Assembly (NCBI RefSeq): GCF_025231485.1
Contig: NZ_CP104004.1
Span: forward strand, 124,001-188,000
Source: Salinirubellus salinus
Lineage (GTDB): Archaea; Halobacteriota; Halobacteria; Halobacteriales; Haloarculaceae
Length of the DNA: 64,000 nt
Direction of reading: 5' to 3'
A program made the position numbers and the translations under genes. This document shows, piece after piece, positions 8,362-16,736 of the stretch. The notes beneath the pieces are model-generated. The model did no database searches and was not told the origin of the DNA. It worked only from the letters and a program-made list of their open reading frames with translations. Positions within the stretch are counted from its first letter, which is position 1. Each line of letters begins with the position of its first letter.

Positions 8362-10569
8362 TTAGCCGAAGAAGCGGGAGAACATCCCTCGTTGTTTCCG
8401 GCGTTCACGTTCGTCGGCCTGGATCTGCTCGTTTGCCTCCTCGTACTCGCGGAGGACGGCGTCGAGGCCGGAGAGCGTCTCCTTGGCCGTCGCAACGTCT
8501 TCGCGACGGACCAGCGGGCGGAGAATCTGCTTGAGCCGCTTGACGGGGTCGTCCGGAAGGTCGGAATCCGCCGGCGACAACAAGCCGGCCCGCTTGAGCT
8601 GGGTCCGGTAGCGTTCGCGTTCGCCCATCAGCTCGTCCATCGCCTTCAGGTAGGTCTCGGCGGTGAACTTGTAGCGGTCACGTTCCGCCTCAACATCCGC
8701 GAGATCGCGGAGCCGCTCTTCGAGGCGGGTCTGATACCGCGCCAGCACGCGGTTGTCCTCGCGAGCGACCTTCATCGCCTGGGCTGTCGGCGTTCGACCC
8801 TCGATGGGACCAACGGTCCAATCCGTCGGATGTTTCTCGGAATCGTCGAGATGGGGATTGGTCCGCGACCAGTTGCCACCGGCTTTCGTGACGGATTCGG
8901 TCATCATCCGCTGCGTACTCTCATCGAGGTCGGAGTCGATGTCCGTCCCGTCGGGAGCAGCGGGCGAGACGCCCTCCGGAGTGACGCTCCCACCAGGGGT
9001 CGACTCGCCCCGGTCGTTCGAGGCGGGGGAAGCGTCGCGCATGGCCGTCGACGCTGACTGTCCAGTGGGGGCGTTCGCAGCCGCGTCCGCAGCAGCGGCC
9101 GGGTCCACACCCATATCCACACCCACACCTCCGTCGTCGGCCCCACTGTCGCTGTCGTTGTCGCCGTCGAGGTCGAGGAGTACGTCGGGGGGACTCTCGG
9201 CGGCAGTCGCGGCGTCATCCGTGTGCAGCGGACCTGGGGCGCTCGGAGCGGCCTCGGCCGATGCAGACGCGCCATCACTCACGAAAGAACCCCCGGCCGC
9301 ACCAGCGGAGTCCTGTGGCTTCTGAGCGGATGCTGAGGATGCCACGTCATTCGCGGGGATATCCAAGGCCGAGGTCGAGGGAGAAGACGATGCCGTTGGC
9401 CCGTCGGCCTTCGAGAACTTCACCCCATCGTCACTCGGGAGTTCGTAGTGGTCATCCACTCGGAGGAGCGCGCGGGCGAGAGTGACGCCGCCATAGGTCG
9501 CACCACTCGAGTAGTGTTGGCCGTCCCACTTGGGTCGCATCAACCCGGAGGTACGAAAGAGCGCGTCCATCCGATCGGGGTCTTTCCCCGTCCAGAACGC
9601 AAGCGTATGAGCGAACGCCATATCCGCTTCAGACTGACTCGGATAGTCGGCATCGTGAGACCCCCACATCGAGGAATCGCCTTCGTAGAGGCGGCGTTTT
9701 CGGTCGCCACCTTGCGAGTCGTACATCCGATTCAGAATCTCGCCATCTGATAGCTCGATACCGGGCCCTGCGAGGTCGGCAAACGTACTGGGGCACACCG
9801 GGGGAAGGTACTTCGTCTGGACCCGCTCGAGGGCTTCTCGGATGGCCGGGTCACGGATGTTTCTGAAGGCGTCACCGTAGCGCTCGACGAGTGCGCTTTC
9901 ACTCTGCCGACCAGGGACTTCGGTGGAACGCCGACCGCCACGATTACCTCCACTTTCTGAGGTATCGCTCGCGGCGGTATCGGCGAGACTCAACTGCCCA
10001 TCCGAGCTGGACTCACCACGAATGTACTCACCGTGAACGGCGTCTAACTCGTCCTGACATTTCCGAATCTCCGTGGGCGTGTCCTCGAGGTGGGCCCCAG
10101 TCACGGTGAAGTAGCGATCAGAGTCGTACATCTCGACGCGACCCCGGCGATTCCCGGCGGCGGTCAGTTCGCCCCCGACGAGGATATGCACACCCGTGCC
10201 GGAGGGAGACACTTCGGTGTATGAGTCGAGTCGGTCGATGATATCTTCGGCCCAGTCTTCGAGCTCGCCTGTATCAGGGTCACGACACTTATCGAGGTCG
10301 ACGCCGGTGATGGAGACGTTGTCGGTGAAGACGAAGCCAAGGCCATCGCCGGGCACGCGGGAGTCGTTGAGTGCCTCCCACGCAGTGTCGAAGTCGCGGC
10401 GCTGTTTGGGGTTGGTGACGTCGCAGTTGATATCACCGCTGGTTCGATACGGTTTAGTCGGGATTTTGGTAGCTTTCCCGTTGCGCTCTCCCTCACGCCA
10501 GAGAATCCAGTTCTCGATAGAGCGGATATTGGCCGGGATTGCGTCGTTTGTTACGTCTATATTCGTCAT
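8362..10569 (-). CDS. Primase-polymerase (phage NrS-1 polymerase-like)
   Basis: This is a 735-residue protein from ATG 10569 (MTNIDVTNDAIPANIRS). The N-terminal 190 residues match archaeo-eukaryotic primase-type polymerases: GVDLDK with Asp91 and Asp93 as metal ligands, SPSGTGVH at 121-128 and YFTVTG at 153-158. A middle domain (about 260-370: DGEILNRMY, DRMDALFRTSGLMR) matches the NrS-1 polymerase family helical domain. Then come a long low-complexity acidic linker (about 400-590) and a coiled coil (about 620-720) ending in a basic patch. There is no helicase motif, so unwinding must come from elsewhere. Priming or replication of the mobile element is the expected role. Confidence 0.85.
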   Translation of the reverse strand: MTNIDVTNDAIPANIRSIENWILWREGERNGKATKIPTKPYRTSGDINCDVTNPKQRRDFDTAWEALNDSRVPGDGLGFVFTDNVSITGVDLDKCRDPDTGELEDWAEDIIDRLDSYTEVSPSGTGVHILVGGELTAAGNRRGRVEMYDSDRYFTVTGAHLEDTPTEIRKCQDELDAVHGEYIRGESSSDGQLSLADTAASDTSESGGNRGGRRSTEVPGRQSESALVERYGDAFRNIRDPAIREALERVQTKYLPPVCPSTFADLAGPGIELSDGEILNRMYDSQGGDRKRRLYEGDSSMWGSHDADYPSQSEADMAFAHTLAFWTGKDPDRMDALFRTSGLMRPKWDGQHYSSGATYGGVTLARALLRVDDHYELPSDDGVKFSKADGPTASSSPSTSALDIPANDVASSASAQKPQDSAGAAGGSFVSDGASASAEAAPSAPGPLHTDDAATAAESPPDVLLDLDGDNDSDSGADDGGVGVDMGVDPAAAADAAANAPTGQSASTAMRDASPASNDRGESTPGGSVTPEGVSPAAPDGTDIDSDLDESTQRMMTESVTKAGGNWSRTNPHLDDSEKHPTDWTVGPIEGRTPTAQAMKVAREDNRVLARYQTRLEERLRDLADVEAERDRYKFTAETYLKAMDELMGERERYRTQLKRAGLLSPADSDLPDDPVKRLKQILRPLVRREDVATAKETLSGLDAVLREYEEANEQIQADERERRKQRGMFSRFFG

Positions 10570-10690
10570 AGATTCATCGTGATGTTCGGAAGGGTCGTCG
10601 CCACTCGACGGCGGGCGAAACAAACCCGGATTGTCGATATCGACCCGATTTCAGGGAAAATCGACACCCCGCGCGCGATTCGCGCAGAAC

Positions 10691-10715
10691 TGGTGACCCC
10701 CTCTAATCCAATACT
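10691..10715 (-). promoter_or_regulatory. Degenerate shared motif upstream of primase
   Basis: Minus strand AGTATTGG is intact and followed by GAGGGGGT, but the CCCC arm is missing. It lies about 140 nt ahead of the primase start. Confidence 0.4.
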
Positions 10716-10770
10716 ATGATATGTAGCATCGAAGGAGCCGAATGGGGCCACCAGATTGCTCGATAGAGCC

Positions 10771-10808
10771 TCTGGGCCGTTTTGCGCGCGTGCGCTAAGT
10801 CCCGACGG
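10771..10808. repeat. Direct repeat, copy 1
   Basis: These 38 bases are identical to 10960-10997, and weaker similarity continues for about 90 bases more. The core includes TTTTGCGCGCGTGCGC. Confidence 0.85.
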
Positions 10809-10959
10809 TTGGGGAGTCGTCGCAGACCCGGATTCTGGGGGTAGAAGGCTCTTACCTACTGAGCGCGGCGTGCGCGGATTTTGCGCGGATTTGCGCGCAC
10901 TCGAATCACCTTCAATTTGGCCGATTTTGATCGGAGCAACGAGCGCGCTTTTTAGACCT

Positions 10960-10997
10960 TCTGGGCCGTTTTGCGCGCGTGCGCTAAGTCCCGACGG
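10960..10997. repeat. Direct repeat, copy 2
   Basis: Second identical copy, 189 bp after the first. Downstream both copies keep a GTANAAGGC word and a GCGCGC-rich tail. Confidence 0.85.
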
Positions 10998-11091
10998 GTA
11001 GGAGGCGGTCTCAGACACGGGGTCTGGAGGTACAAGGCCCCTACATGCTGTGCGCGCCGTGCGCGTACTTTGCGCGCACCGCCGGAGAGGG

Positions 11092-14000
11092 TTATTCAAG
11101 GTCATCGAGTAGATTGGCCGCGCTGACGAACTCCCATTCTCCATCCGACCCCCAGATCGACTCGGTCAGTTCACCGTGTGACCGCCCCCGTCGTTTGGCA
11201 GGGAGCTCGTCGATTAAGCCGGCGTTCGCGAGAGCCCGCGCGATATTCCATGCTTCTGAGAGATTTGGGACGACCCAGATTTTCTTCTCGACGTCGAAGC
11301 AGTTGAAGTCCTCGTAGTGCTTGACGATGTGCTCGTGGCGTACGTTCCAGATCGCCTCTCCAATCACAGCTGGCTTGTCGTCTTTGTACGCGACGACATC
11401 TGGCTTCACGTCGGTCCCGAAGATCGGGGTGTATCGCTTGACGAAATAGTGAGAGGTATCATCGTTCGCGAGTGTGCGAGCGAGTGCCTCGACCATCACC
11501 TTGTGGTAGGTCTTCTCGTTGACGTCACCCTGGTCTTCACCAAAGGCGACGCGAGCGCCACACGCACGCTGACCGTCCTCGGTGACGGTGTAGTAGACAC
11601 GGAGATTCTCGATCACCTTCTCTAGGTAGCCGAGGTCGATGAGCCGGTCGGGGGATACCTCAGAGAAGTGACTATTTATCGGCTTCATCGTATCGAGCAT
11701 ATCGAACTTGGGATGTCGACCGTTCACAGTTGTCACGACGGCGGCGAGAAATTGGCGTTCCTGAACTGTCAGATTCTCGTCTATGTCTGAGCCAACGCCA
11801 CCGACCCAGGTATCGTGCCGGTCGGCGTGGTCAGCGTCCGAAGGGTTCTCCGTGGCCGCCCCCGCTCCATCGGCGCGGGTCGTATCTCCCTCCACGCCAC
11901 CCTGTGCAACGGCGGTAGCAGTCTCGTCCGTGGTGGTTGGGTCGGCCCCGTTGTAGAGGAAGTCGTTGATACGATCTTCCAGATTGCTTACCGAATCTTC
12001 ACCGCCACGTTCAGCGGGAGATTCGGCCTGAGCGCCACCGATTCCTTCGCTGGCTGCTCGGCGCGAACCAAAGTCGTCCGTGAGGTCGTCGGCGGGCCGG
12101 GTGACAGGCCTCGACGGGCCATTCTGATCGCCACCATTTGCGGGTTGCGTCCCGACCTGAGTTGCTACGTTCCGCCGACTCTCCCAGACGTCTTCTTCGG
12201 GCTCCGAGTCGGAGTCGGGGCCGGAGCCGGACACATCGTTGTGGTGTGCGTTCGGATCGGTGGCATCGACCCCAGAGCCGGTGTGGGATGCCGAGAGTTG
12301 CTCGGCGGAGGGGTCCGTGTTGCTTCCGGGGATGAGACAGTAGTCGTCCCGCGTTTGGCGTGTCTTCTTCGCGTCGATCCCTCCGAAGGAGTCACCGTAG
12401 GGTGAGACTGAATCCTCGTTCACGGGGTCGTCCGAGTCCCGGTGGCCGGCGGGGATGCCGACCGGCAGGAGCGTGACAAGTTCGGGAACGTCGGTCATGA
12501 AGCCCGTGTCGGGGAGTTGGGCGACCCATTCCCCACGAGGGAGTGACGTAATCCGGTCAACGAGTTCCTCGTCTTCGATGCCCTCGTGGAAGAGTGTCAT
12601 CACCAGCTCTTCGTCGACGGCGAGTTTGCCGATGAGTTTGGTGTTGATGTTCCGCAGAATCTCCTTGTAGGAGGAGACGTCGAGGGCGTCGGATTTCACC
12701 TGCTCGGCGAAGTGAACGATAACCTCGAGGGCGAGGCCGAACTCACGGCCGTCGGGGATCATGTCGTCGCGAACCAGTTCGGACTGGAGGAGCGGTGCAG
12801 CCTCGTCGATAATCAGGTTGATGACGTAGCCATCGCTGACAGGCGGTGTCTTGCCGAGGCGATGGCGGAGGCGAGCGCCGGACCAGATGTAATCGAGCAA
12901 CATGAACGTGAAGAGGTTGCTCGAGGCGGGCCGGAGGTCGCCGGTGTCGATGAGAACGACGCGCTTGCTGGCGAGGATGTCCTGGATGTCGAACATCGGC
13001 GATTGGTGGGCGTAGTGCCCGTTCTCCTCGTCCCATTCTGGGACGAAGTTGAGAATCCGCCAGATGAACGACCGCTCTGCTAGTTTCGTTATCCGATTCA
13101 TCACCGCGTCGATGGAGGTCATGAACCGCTGGCGGTCAGCATCGACGTGGCGCTGAAGGGTCCGGTGGAGCGTGGCATCGCTCACGGGTGGGAGCTTCCC
13201 CTGAGCCTTCGTTTCCTCGTTCATGCTCCCAAGTTTCTGCATGTCCATCGCCGCAGTCAGGAGGTCGCTGATGGGCCATGCATCCTGGCCGTGAACGGGG
13301 TCGAACATCGCCTTGATGAGGCTGTTGAGAATTTCCTGAGCGACGAATGCCTGGTCAGCCATTTCTCGACCGAGGACGTACACGAGCAGTTCGTTGTAGC
13401 GGTCGATTTTCTCTTGGACAGCGACGGTTCGACTGACGCCGGCGGCGAGTTGCGGGCGAATATCGAAGTAGGGGAACGCGAGGACCTCGTCATTCGGCCC
13501 AGGGACGGTGATATGGACGACGTCGTCGAGGTTCCCGAACTTCTTGAAGTGGGCGCGCTTGTACTGGTCGGCCATCGACCCGCCCTTCTTGTCGAAGACG
13601 AAGATGGGGCCGTCGAACGACTCGTAGGCGCTGAGGGTGTCGTTAATCATCGCGGTGGTCTTCCCGCCACCCGTCGTGGCTGCGCGCATCACGTGGTGGG
13701 TGAGTTGTTCGGCGCTCAGGCTGATCGGGATGTCCGGCCGGTTGTCGACGGCAGTCTCGGCGTACCCGATACACATCCCGTGGTTATACTGCGAGAGGAG
13801 GTCCTCGTCAGTCGCAGTGAGTGGCGAGCGAGCGTCGGGTGATCCGCCGGAGGATCCGCGACTCGCGCGGGGGAGTGCGTCCGTGTGGGGGACGACGACG
13901 AAGTTCGCGAGTTCGTCGGGCGAGGCACACAGGATGGGGTCGGCTTTGCTGAAGCGCCCGGAGAGCCCGCTCGAGGTCGCAAGCCGGGCGTGACAGAGCG

Positions 14001-15435
14001 CGGCGAACTCTTTGTCGCTGATGCCGAGGAGGTCGCCTTCGATGCCGTAGTAGGGGCCTGACAGCGAGGTGAAGGCGTTCGAGATGCTCTGGATGGTCTG
14101 TTCGTTACAGGCGGCCCGGAGCGTGAGGTCGAACGTCGTCGTGGGCTGTTTGTGGTCGATCTGGGCCATCCGCGAGCCGGTGATTTTGTTGCTGTCACCG
14201 GCGGTGACGGTCCCTCCGACCTGTTCTGAGATATCGCCTCGGTGGATGTTGCGGCGTTCCTGTTCTGAGGTACCGAACATCTGGCGGGCGAACTCGTTTT
14301 TGAACGCGCTGAACGTCCCGTGGTTGCCCATCTTGAGGTTGCGCTTGTGGACTTCGGCTTCACTCGTCCAGTCGGGTCGTGGTTTGAACACGGCCTGGAA
14401 CATGAACGGGTCGTCGGCGTGCACAGCCTGCTCAAGGAGGACGCTCAGGGGCGACCGATACTGGTCGTCGTTGTCCGTCGCGATGTCGCTGAACGGCCGC
14501 AGGAGCGTCATCCAGTCGTTCTTTTTCGACGAGATGCCTTTCCAGCGAACCAGCGAGGGGCGTTTCTCCTCGGGGACTTCCTCGGGACGGAGGGGGACGC
14601 CTTTCTTGATGAGTTGCTGCTCGGCTTCCTCTGGTGAGGGCCCGTCGCCACGGCCGATATCGTGGTCCTCGAACACGGCGGGATCCTCGAACCCGCTGAG
14701 GCGCTCGAGGTCGCCAATATCTTCGAGGGTCGCAATCCGCCGACCGCCCACCTGTGCGTTGCCGTTGTCGCTGGCGAACGCGGCCACGGGGTTGAACGGG
14801 ACGATCTCGAATTCAAAAGACTCGGGATACATCGCGGCGATGTTGGCAGCGAGTGTCTTGAACGCGGTTGCGTCGTAGGGCGTTACCGAGACGTAGAAGT
14901 CGAAGCGTTTGGTGTCTCGCGGCTTGTGAATGACGAACTCGAAAGATTTCTTCGTGTCTTTGAGTCCGAGGCGGCCCGCGAGGTTGAACCGCCCAGTGTC
15001 GGTGACGCCGGCTCGATAGAGGCCGAAGAGTCCGGCGATTATGTTACCGGGCGTGACCTGCTCCCGAGCGGGGGAGATGTGGATGTACGGGCGGGCTTCA
15101 ATAGGGTCGCCGAGTTTCTTTCCGGGCCCGGACCCCACTTCGACGTCCTCGTAGTCGGCGAGACGGTCCTCACGTGACGCATCCTGGTCGCCTGCGGTTG
15201 CTGGCGTCTTGACGCGGTCAAGGTCAGATGACTCTGTGCGAGTCTCTGCGGGGATTTCCTCCTCTGTACGGTCGTTCTGGTGCTCGCTCGCGTCCGTCGT
15301 GGAGTTCGGAGCGTCGGCCCGGAGACGCGAGAGGTCGAGGCCTTTCCGCTCAAAGACGCTCTTGGGGGGCTGTGAGCTCTCTTGAGCGTCGGCGTCCTGG
15401 TCGAGTGTTTCGCGGTCTGAGGGCGTTGCGGTCAT
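11092..15435 (-). CDS. Conjugation-type ATPase (VirB4/TraC/HerA-like) with C-terminal nuclease-like domain
   Basis: This 1447-residue protein starts at ATG 15435; the frame is open further upstream but the residues there are not protein-like. A disordered N-terminus is followed by a long domain with PYIHISPAREQVTPG. The P-loop ATTGGGKTT is near residue 583 and Walker B LIIDEA near 873, as in FtsK/HerA-type transfer ATPases. An acidic linker (about 990-1210) leads to a winged-helix-like segment (about 1230-1310). The last domain has KPDVVAYKDDKPAVIGEAIW (about 1342-1361), which resembles a PD-(D/E)XK nuclease strand pair, although the usual final Lys is not seen. It should power DNA export through the pilus encoded nearby. 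Confidence 0.85.
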   Translation of the reverse strand: MTATPSDRETLDQDADAQESSQPPKSVFERKGLDLSRLRADAPNSTTDASEHQNDRTEEEIPAETRTESSDLDRVKTPATAGDQDASREDRLADYEDVEVGSGPGKKLGDPIEARPYIHISPAREQVTPGNIIAGLFGLYRAGVTDTGRFNLAGRLGLKDTKKSFEFVIHKPRDTKRFDFYVSVTPYDATAFKTLAANIAAMYPESFEFEIVPFNPVAAFASDNGNAQVGGRRIATLEDIGDLERLSGFEDPAVFEDHDIGRGDGPSPEEAEQQLIKKGVPLRPEEVPEEKRPSLVRWKGISSKKNDWMTLLRPFSDIATDNDDQYRSPLSVLLEQAVHADDPFMFQAVFKPRPDWTSEAEVHKRNLKMGNHGTFSAFKNEFARQMFGTSEQERRNIHRGDISEQVGGTVTAGDSNKITGSRMAQIDHKQPTTTFDLTLRAACNEQTIQSISNAFTSLSGPYYGIEGDLLGISDKEFAALCHARLATSSGLSGRFSKADPILCASPDELANFVVVPHTDALPRASRGSSGGSPDARSPLTATDEDLLSQYNHGMCIGYAETAVDNRPDIPISLSAEQLTHHVMRAATTGGGKTTAMINDTLSAYESFDGPIFVFDKKGGSMADQYKRAHFKKFGNLDDVVHITVPGPNDEVLAFPYFDIRPQLAAGVSRTVAVQEKIDRYNELLVYVLGREMADQAFVAQEILNSLIKAMFDPVHGQDAWPISDLLTAAMDMQKLGSMNEETKAQGKLPPVSDATLHRTLQRHVDADRQRFMTSIDAVMNRITKLAERSFIWRILNFVPEWDEENGHYAHQSPMFDIQDILASKRVVLIDTGDLRPASSNLFTFMLLDYIWSGARLRHRLGKTPPVSDGYVINLIIDEAAPLLQSELVRDDMIPDGREFGLALEVIVHFAEQVKSDALDVSSYKEILRNINTKLIGKLAVDEELVMTLFHEGIEDEELVDRITSLPRGEWVAQLPDTGFMTDVPELVTLLPVGIPAGHRDSDDPVNEDSVSPYGDSFGGIDAKKTRQTRDDYCLIPGSNTDPSAEQLSASHTGSGVDATDPNAHHNDVSGSGPDSDSEPEEDVWESRRNVATQVGTQPANGGDQNGPSRPVTRPADDLTDDFGSRRAASEGIGGAQAESPAERGGEDSVSNLEDRINDFLYNGADPTTTDETATAVAQGGVEGDTTRADGAGAATENPSDADHADRHDTWVGGVGSDIDENLTVQERQFLAAVVTTVNGRHPKFDMLDTMKPINSHFSEVSPDRLIDLGYLEKVIENLRVYYTVTEDGQRACGARVAFGEDQGDVNEKTYHKVMVEALARTLANDDTSHYFVKRYTPIFGTDVKPDVVAYKDDKPAVIGEAIWNVRHEHIVKHYEDFNCFDVEKKIWVVPNLSEAWNIARALANAGLIDELPAKRRGRSHGELTESIWGSDGEWEFVSAANLLDDLE

Positions 15436-15542
15436 CGCATCACCTCTACGCGGCCGGGGAGAGGTCTCCCGGTGGGGCGTGCGATGGTCGCGAGAGTCCC
15501 GGTGGGCGGGACGATTCGATTGCTGTTGGTGTGCTCGGTCAT
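15432..15542 (-). CDS. Possible 36-residue peptide coupled to the ATPase gene
   Basis: ATG 15542 opens a frame of 36 residues (MTEHTNSNRIVPPTG...) whose TGA overlaps the ATPase start as ATGA, the usual coupling pattern. The same frame is open upstream to about 15700 without an ATG or GTG. A longer protein with an unusual start, or a start lost by mutation, is therefore possible. No homology is recognised. Confidence 0.35.
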   Translation of the reverse strand: MTEHTNSNRIVPPTGTLATIARPTGRPLPGRVEVMR

Positions 15543-15716
15543 TATCGTGATTGGCGGGTGAGCGTCTCGTCCGGGGACGCCGGTGTTCCACGGGGTAATG
15601 CCTCGGAAGCTGTCGCTCCCGAGCTGTGAAACGAGCCACTCGGAAAGGGCCCGGTTGGTTGTTCGGGCACGAGTGGGACGATGATTGAGGTGTGTTTCCT
15701 ATCCGTCCCTGCCGGG

Positions 15717-16058
15717 TCAGGGGGTGGCGATCCACTCGAGGAGCGTCACGAAGACGGTGACCCCGAAGTAGAAGATCGTCATGCTGGCTCCGCCGATCAT
15801 GAGCCACATCCCGTTTTCTGCACGGTCGGAGTTCTTGCGGGCGGTGAACCAGACGATTGCGCCTAGCGCGAGGCCGACGAGACCAGCGTACTTGAGGACG
15901 AGCAGGACGGTGTCGTACAGGTTGGTCATGATGCCTTCCAGACCACTCGTGCCGGTCTGTGCCGCGACAGGCTGCACGAAGAGGGTCAGTGCGATGAGGG
16001 CCATGAGGACGGTCATTCGGTGCTTCTTCAGGAGTTTCGTTACAGGGAGGGTGTTCAT
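15717..16058 (-). CDS. VirB2/TrbC-like pilin subunit
   Basis: This is a 113-residue protein from ATG 16058 (MNTLPVTKLLKKHRMTV). A basic N-terminus and hydrophobic stretch (15-33) end in VAAQTG, a plausible signal peptide cleavage site. Two further membrane helices (about 52-72 and 84-108) are separated by a short basic loop (ARKNSDRAENG). This is the size and layout of type IV secretion pilins. It lies 5' of the transfer ATPase on the same strand, so the two probably form one operon. A TATA-like TTTATTCTC lies at about 16089-16097. Confidence 0.75.
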   Translation of the reverse strand: MNTLPVTKLLKKHRMTVLMALIALTLFVQPVAAQTGTSGLEGIMTNLYDTVLLVLKYAGLVGLALGAIVWFTARKNSDRAENGMWLMIGGASMTIFYFGVTVFVTLLEWIATP

Positions 16059-16085
16059 GTGATTCCTCGAACACGAGTACGGCGA

Positions 16086-16148
16086 GAACGAGAATAAAGA
16101 AGCGCAGCCCACATTGGATGTGGTAATGTAGCGGATGTAGTGATGTGG
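16086..16148 (-). promoter_or_regulatory. Pilin promoter with palindromic site
   Basis: Minus-strand TTTATTCTC (about 16089-16097) serves as the TATA box. Directly upstream lie CCACATTGGATGTGG (16109-16123) and a second GATGTAG/GATGTGG pair (16134-16148). The palindrome matches the site ahead of the DUF555 gene. Confidence 0.5.
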
Positions 16149-16339
16149 TCAGAGCAATAGTCGAGGACCGCTTCGTGAACAGTCCATGCGGCTGATTTCG
16201 GCGTTTCGAAAATATACACGGGTTTGCGTGGGATTCGCGGAGGGGCGGGATTGTGGGGGTGACCGCTCAGTTTATTTTCATGCCATACGTAAGCGTCTCC
16301 GGATAAGGGAACACCCTCCTCGTAGACCCAGTCCATCGA

Positions 16340-16621
16340 GTGATTGAAGTGTCAGCCAAAAACACCACACCAACCACGGGTATTGCTACCGACTGTGACG
16401 AACCCCGGACGACGATCAACGTTTGTCTGCACCGGAATACGCACACGCGTTTGACGGCCTACAAGAATTACAACCCACTCGCGAACAAGACGTTCGACGA
16501 GGCGGTCAACGAGATTCTGGACTCGGTCGGATTCCCCGAGGCCGATGTCTTTGAGAACCCGGCGTTCCCAGTTCTCTCATACACGGGTGACCAGCCATTC
16601 TCGATGCCTGGTGACGACTGA
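16340..16621 (+). CDS. Small RHH-like protein (DUF7557-type)
   Basis: This is a 93-residue protein from GTG 16340. The middle reads TTINVCLHRNTHTRLTAYKNYN and TFDEAVNEILDSVGF. It thus has a beta strand followed by two helices, as in ribbon-helix-helix and DUF7557 proteins that often act as antitoxins or repressors. The N-terminal 25 residues are Thr-rich. It is divergent from the pilin gene and so placed to regulate the transfer operon. No toxin gene follows; an insertion sequence begins about 115 bp downstream. Confidence 0.55.
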   Translation: MIEVSAKNTTPTTGIATDCDEPRTTINVCLHRNTHTRLTAYKNYNPLANKTFDEAVNEILDSVGFPEADVFENPAFPVLSYTGDQPFSMPGDD

Positions 16622-16736
16622 GCAGAGCCACCCACGCGGTCTTTCCCGCCGGTCGCTCTCCACAATCAAATAGCTGGCTCTGTTGAAATTCTTATTCGTT
16701 GATAGTTCTCAGCAGCCGTGCTGAATATAGAGGGTG

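Larger units (their letters stand above)
10570..11091. other. Intergenic region, candidate replication origin
   Basis: There is no supported gene in 522 bp. It contains a long imperfect direct repeat (10771-about 10900 and 10960-about 11083), each copy rich in TTTGCGCGC and GCGCGT words. A degenerate copy of the shared module motif is at 10691-10715 (AGTATTGG followed by GGGGGT). Its position directly upstream of the primase fits an origin or control region. Confidence 0.5.

Noticed and set aside
15436-16074. 213-codon upstream extension of the transfer ATPase
   Set aside because: The residues are Arg/His/Pro-rich and overlap the pilin gene; the start at 15435 fits a normal protein N-terminus.
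16055-16336. 93-codon minus-strand frame before the pilin gene
   Set aside because: It covers the pilin promoter and palindromes and has no family motif; a real but unrecognised small protein cannot be fully excluded.
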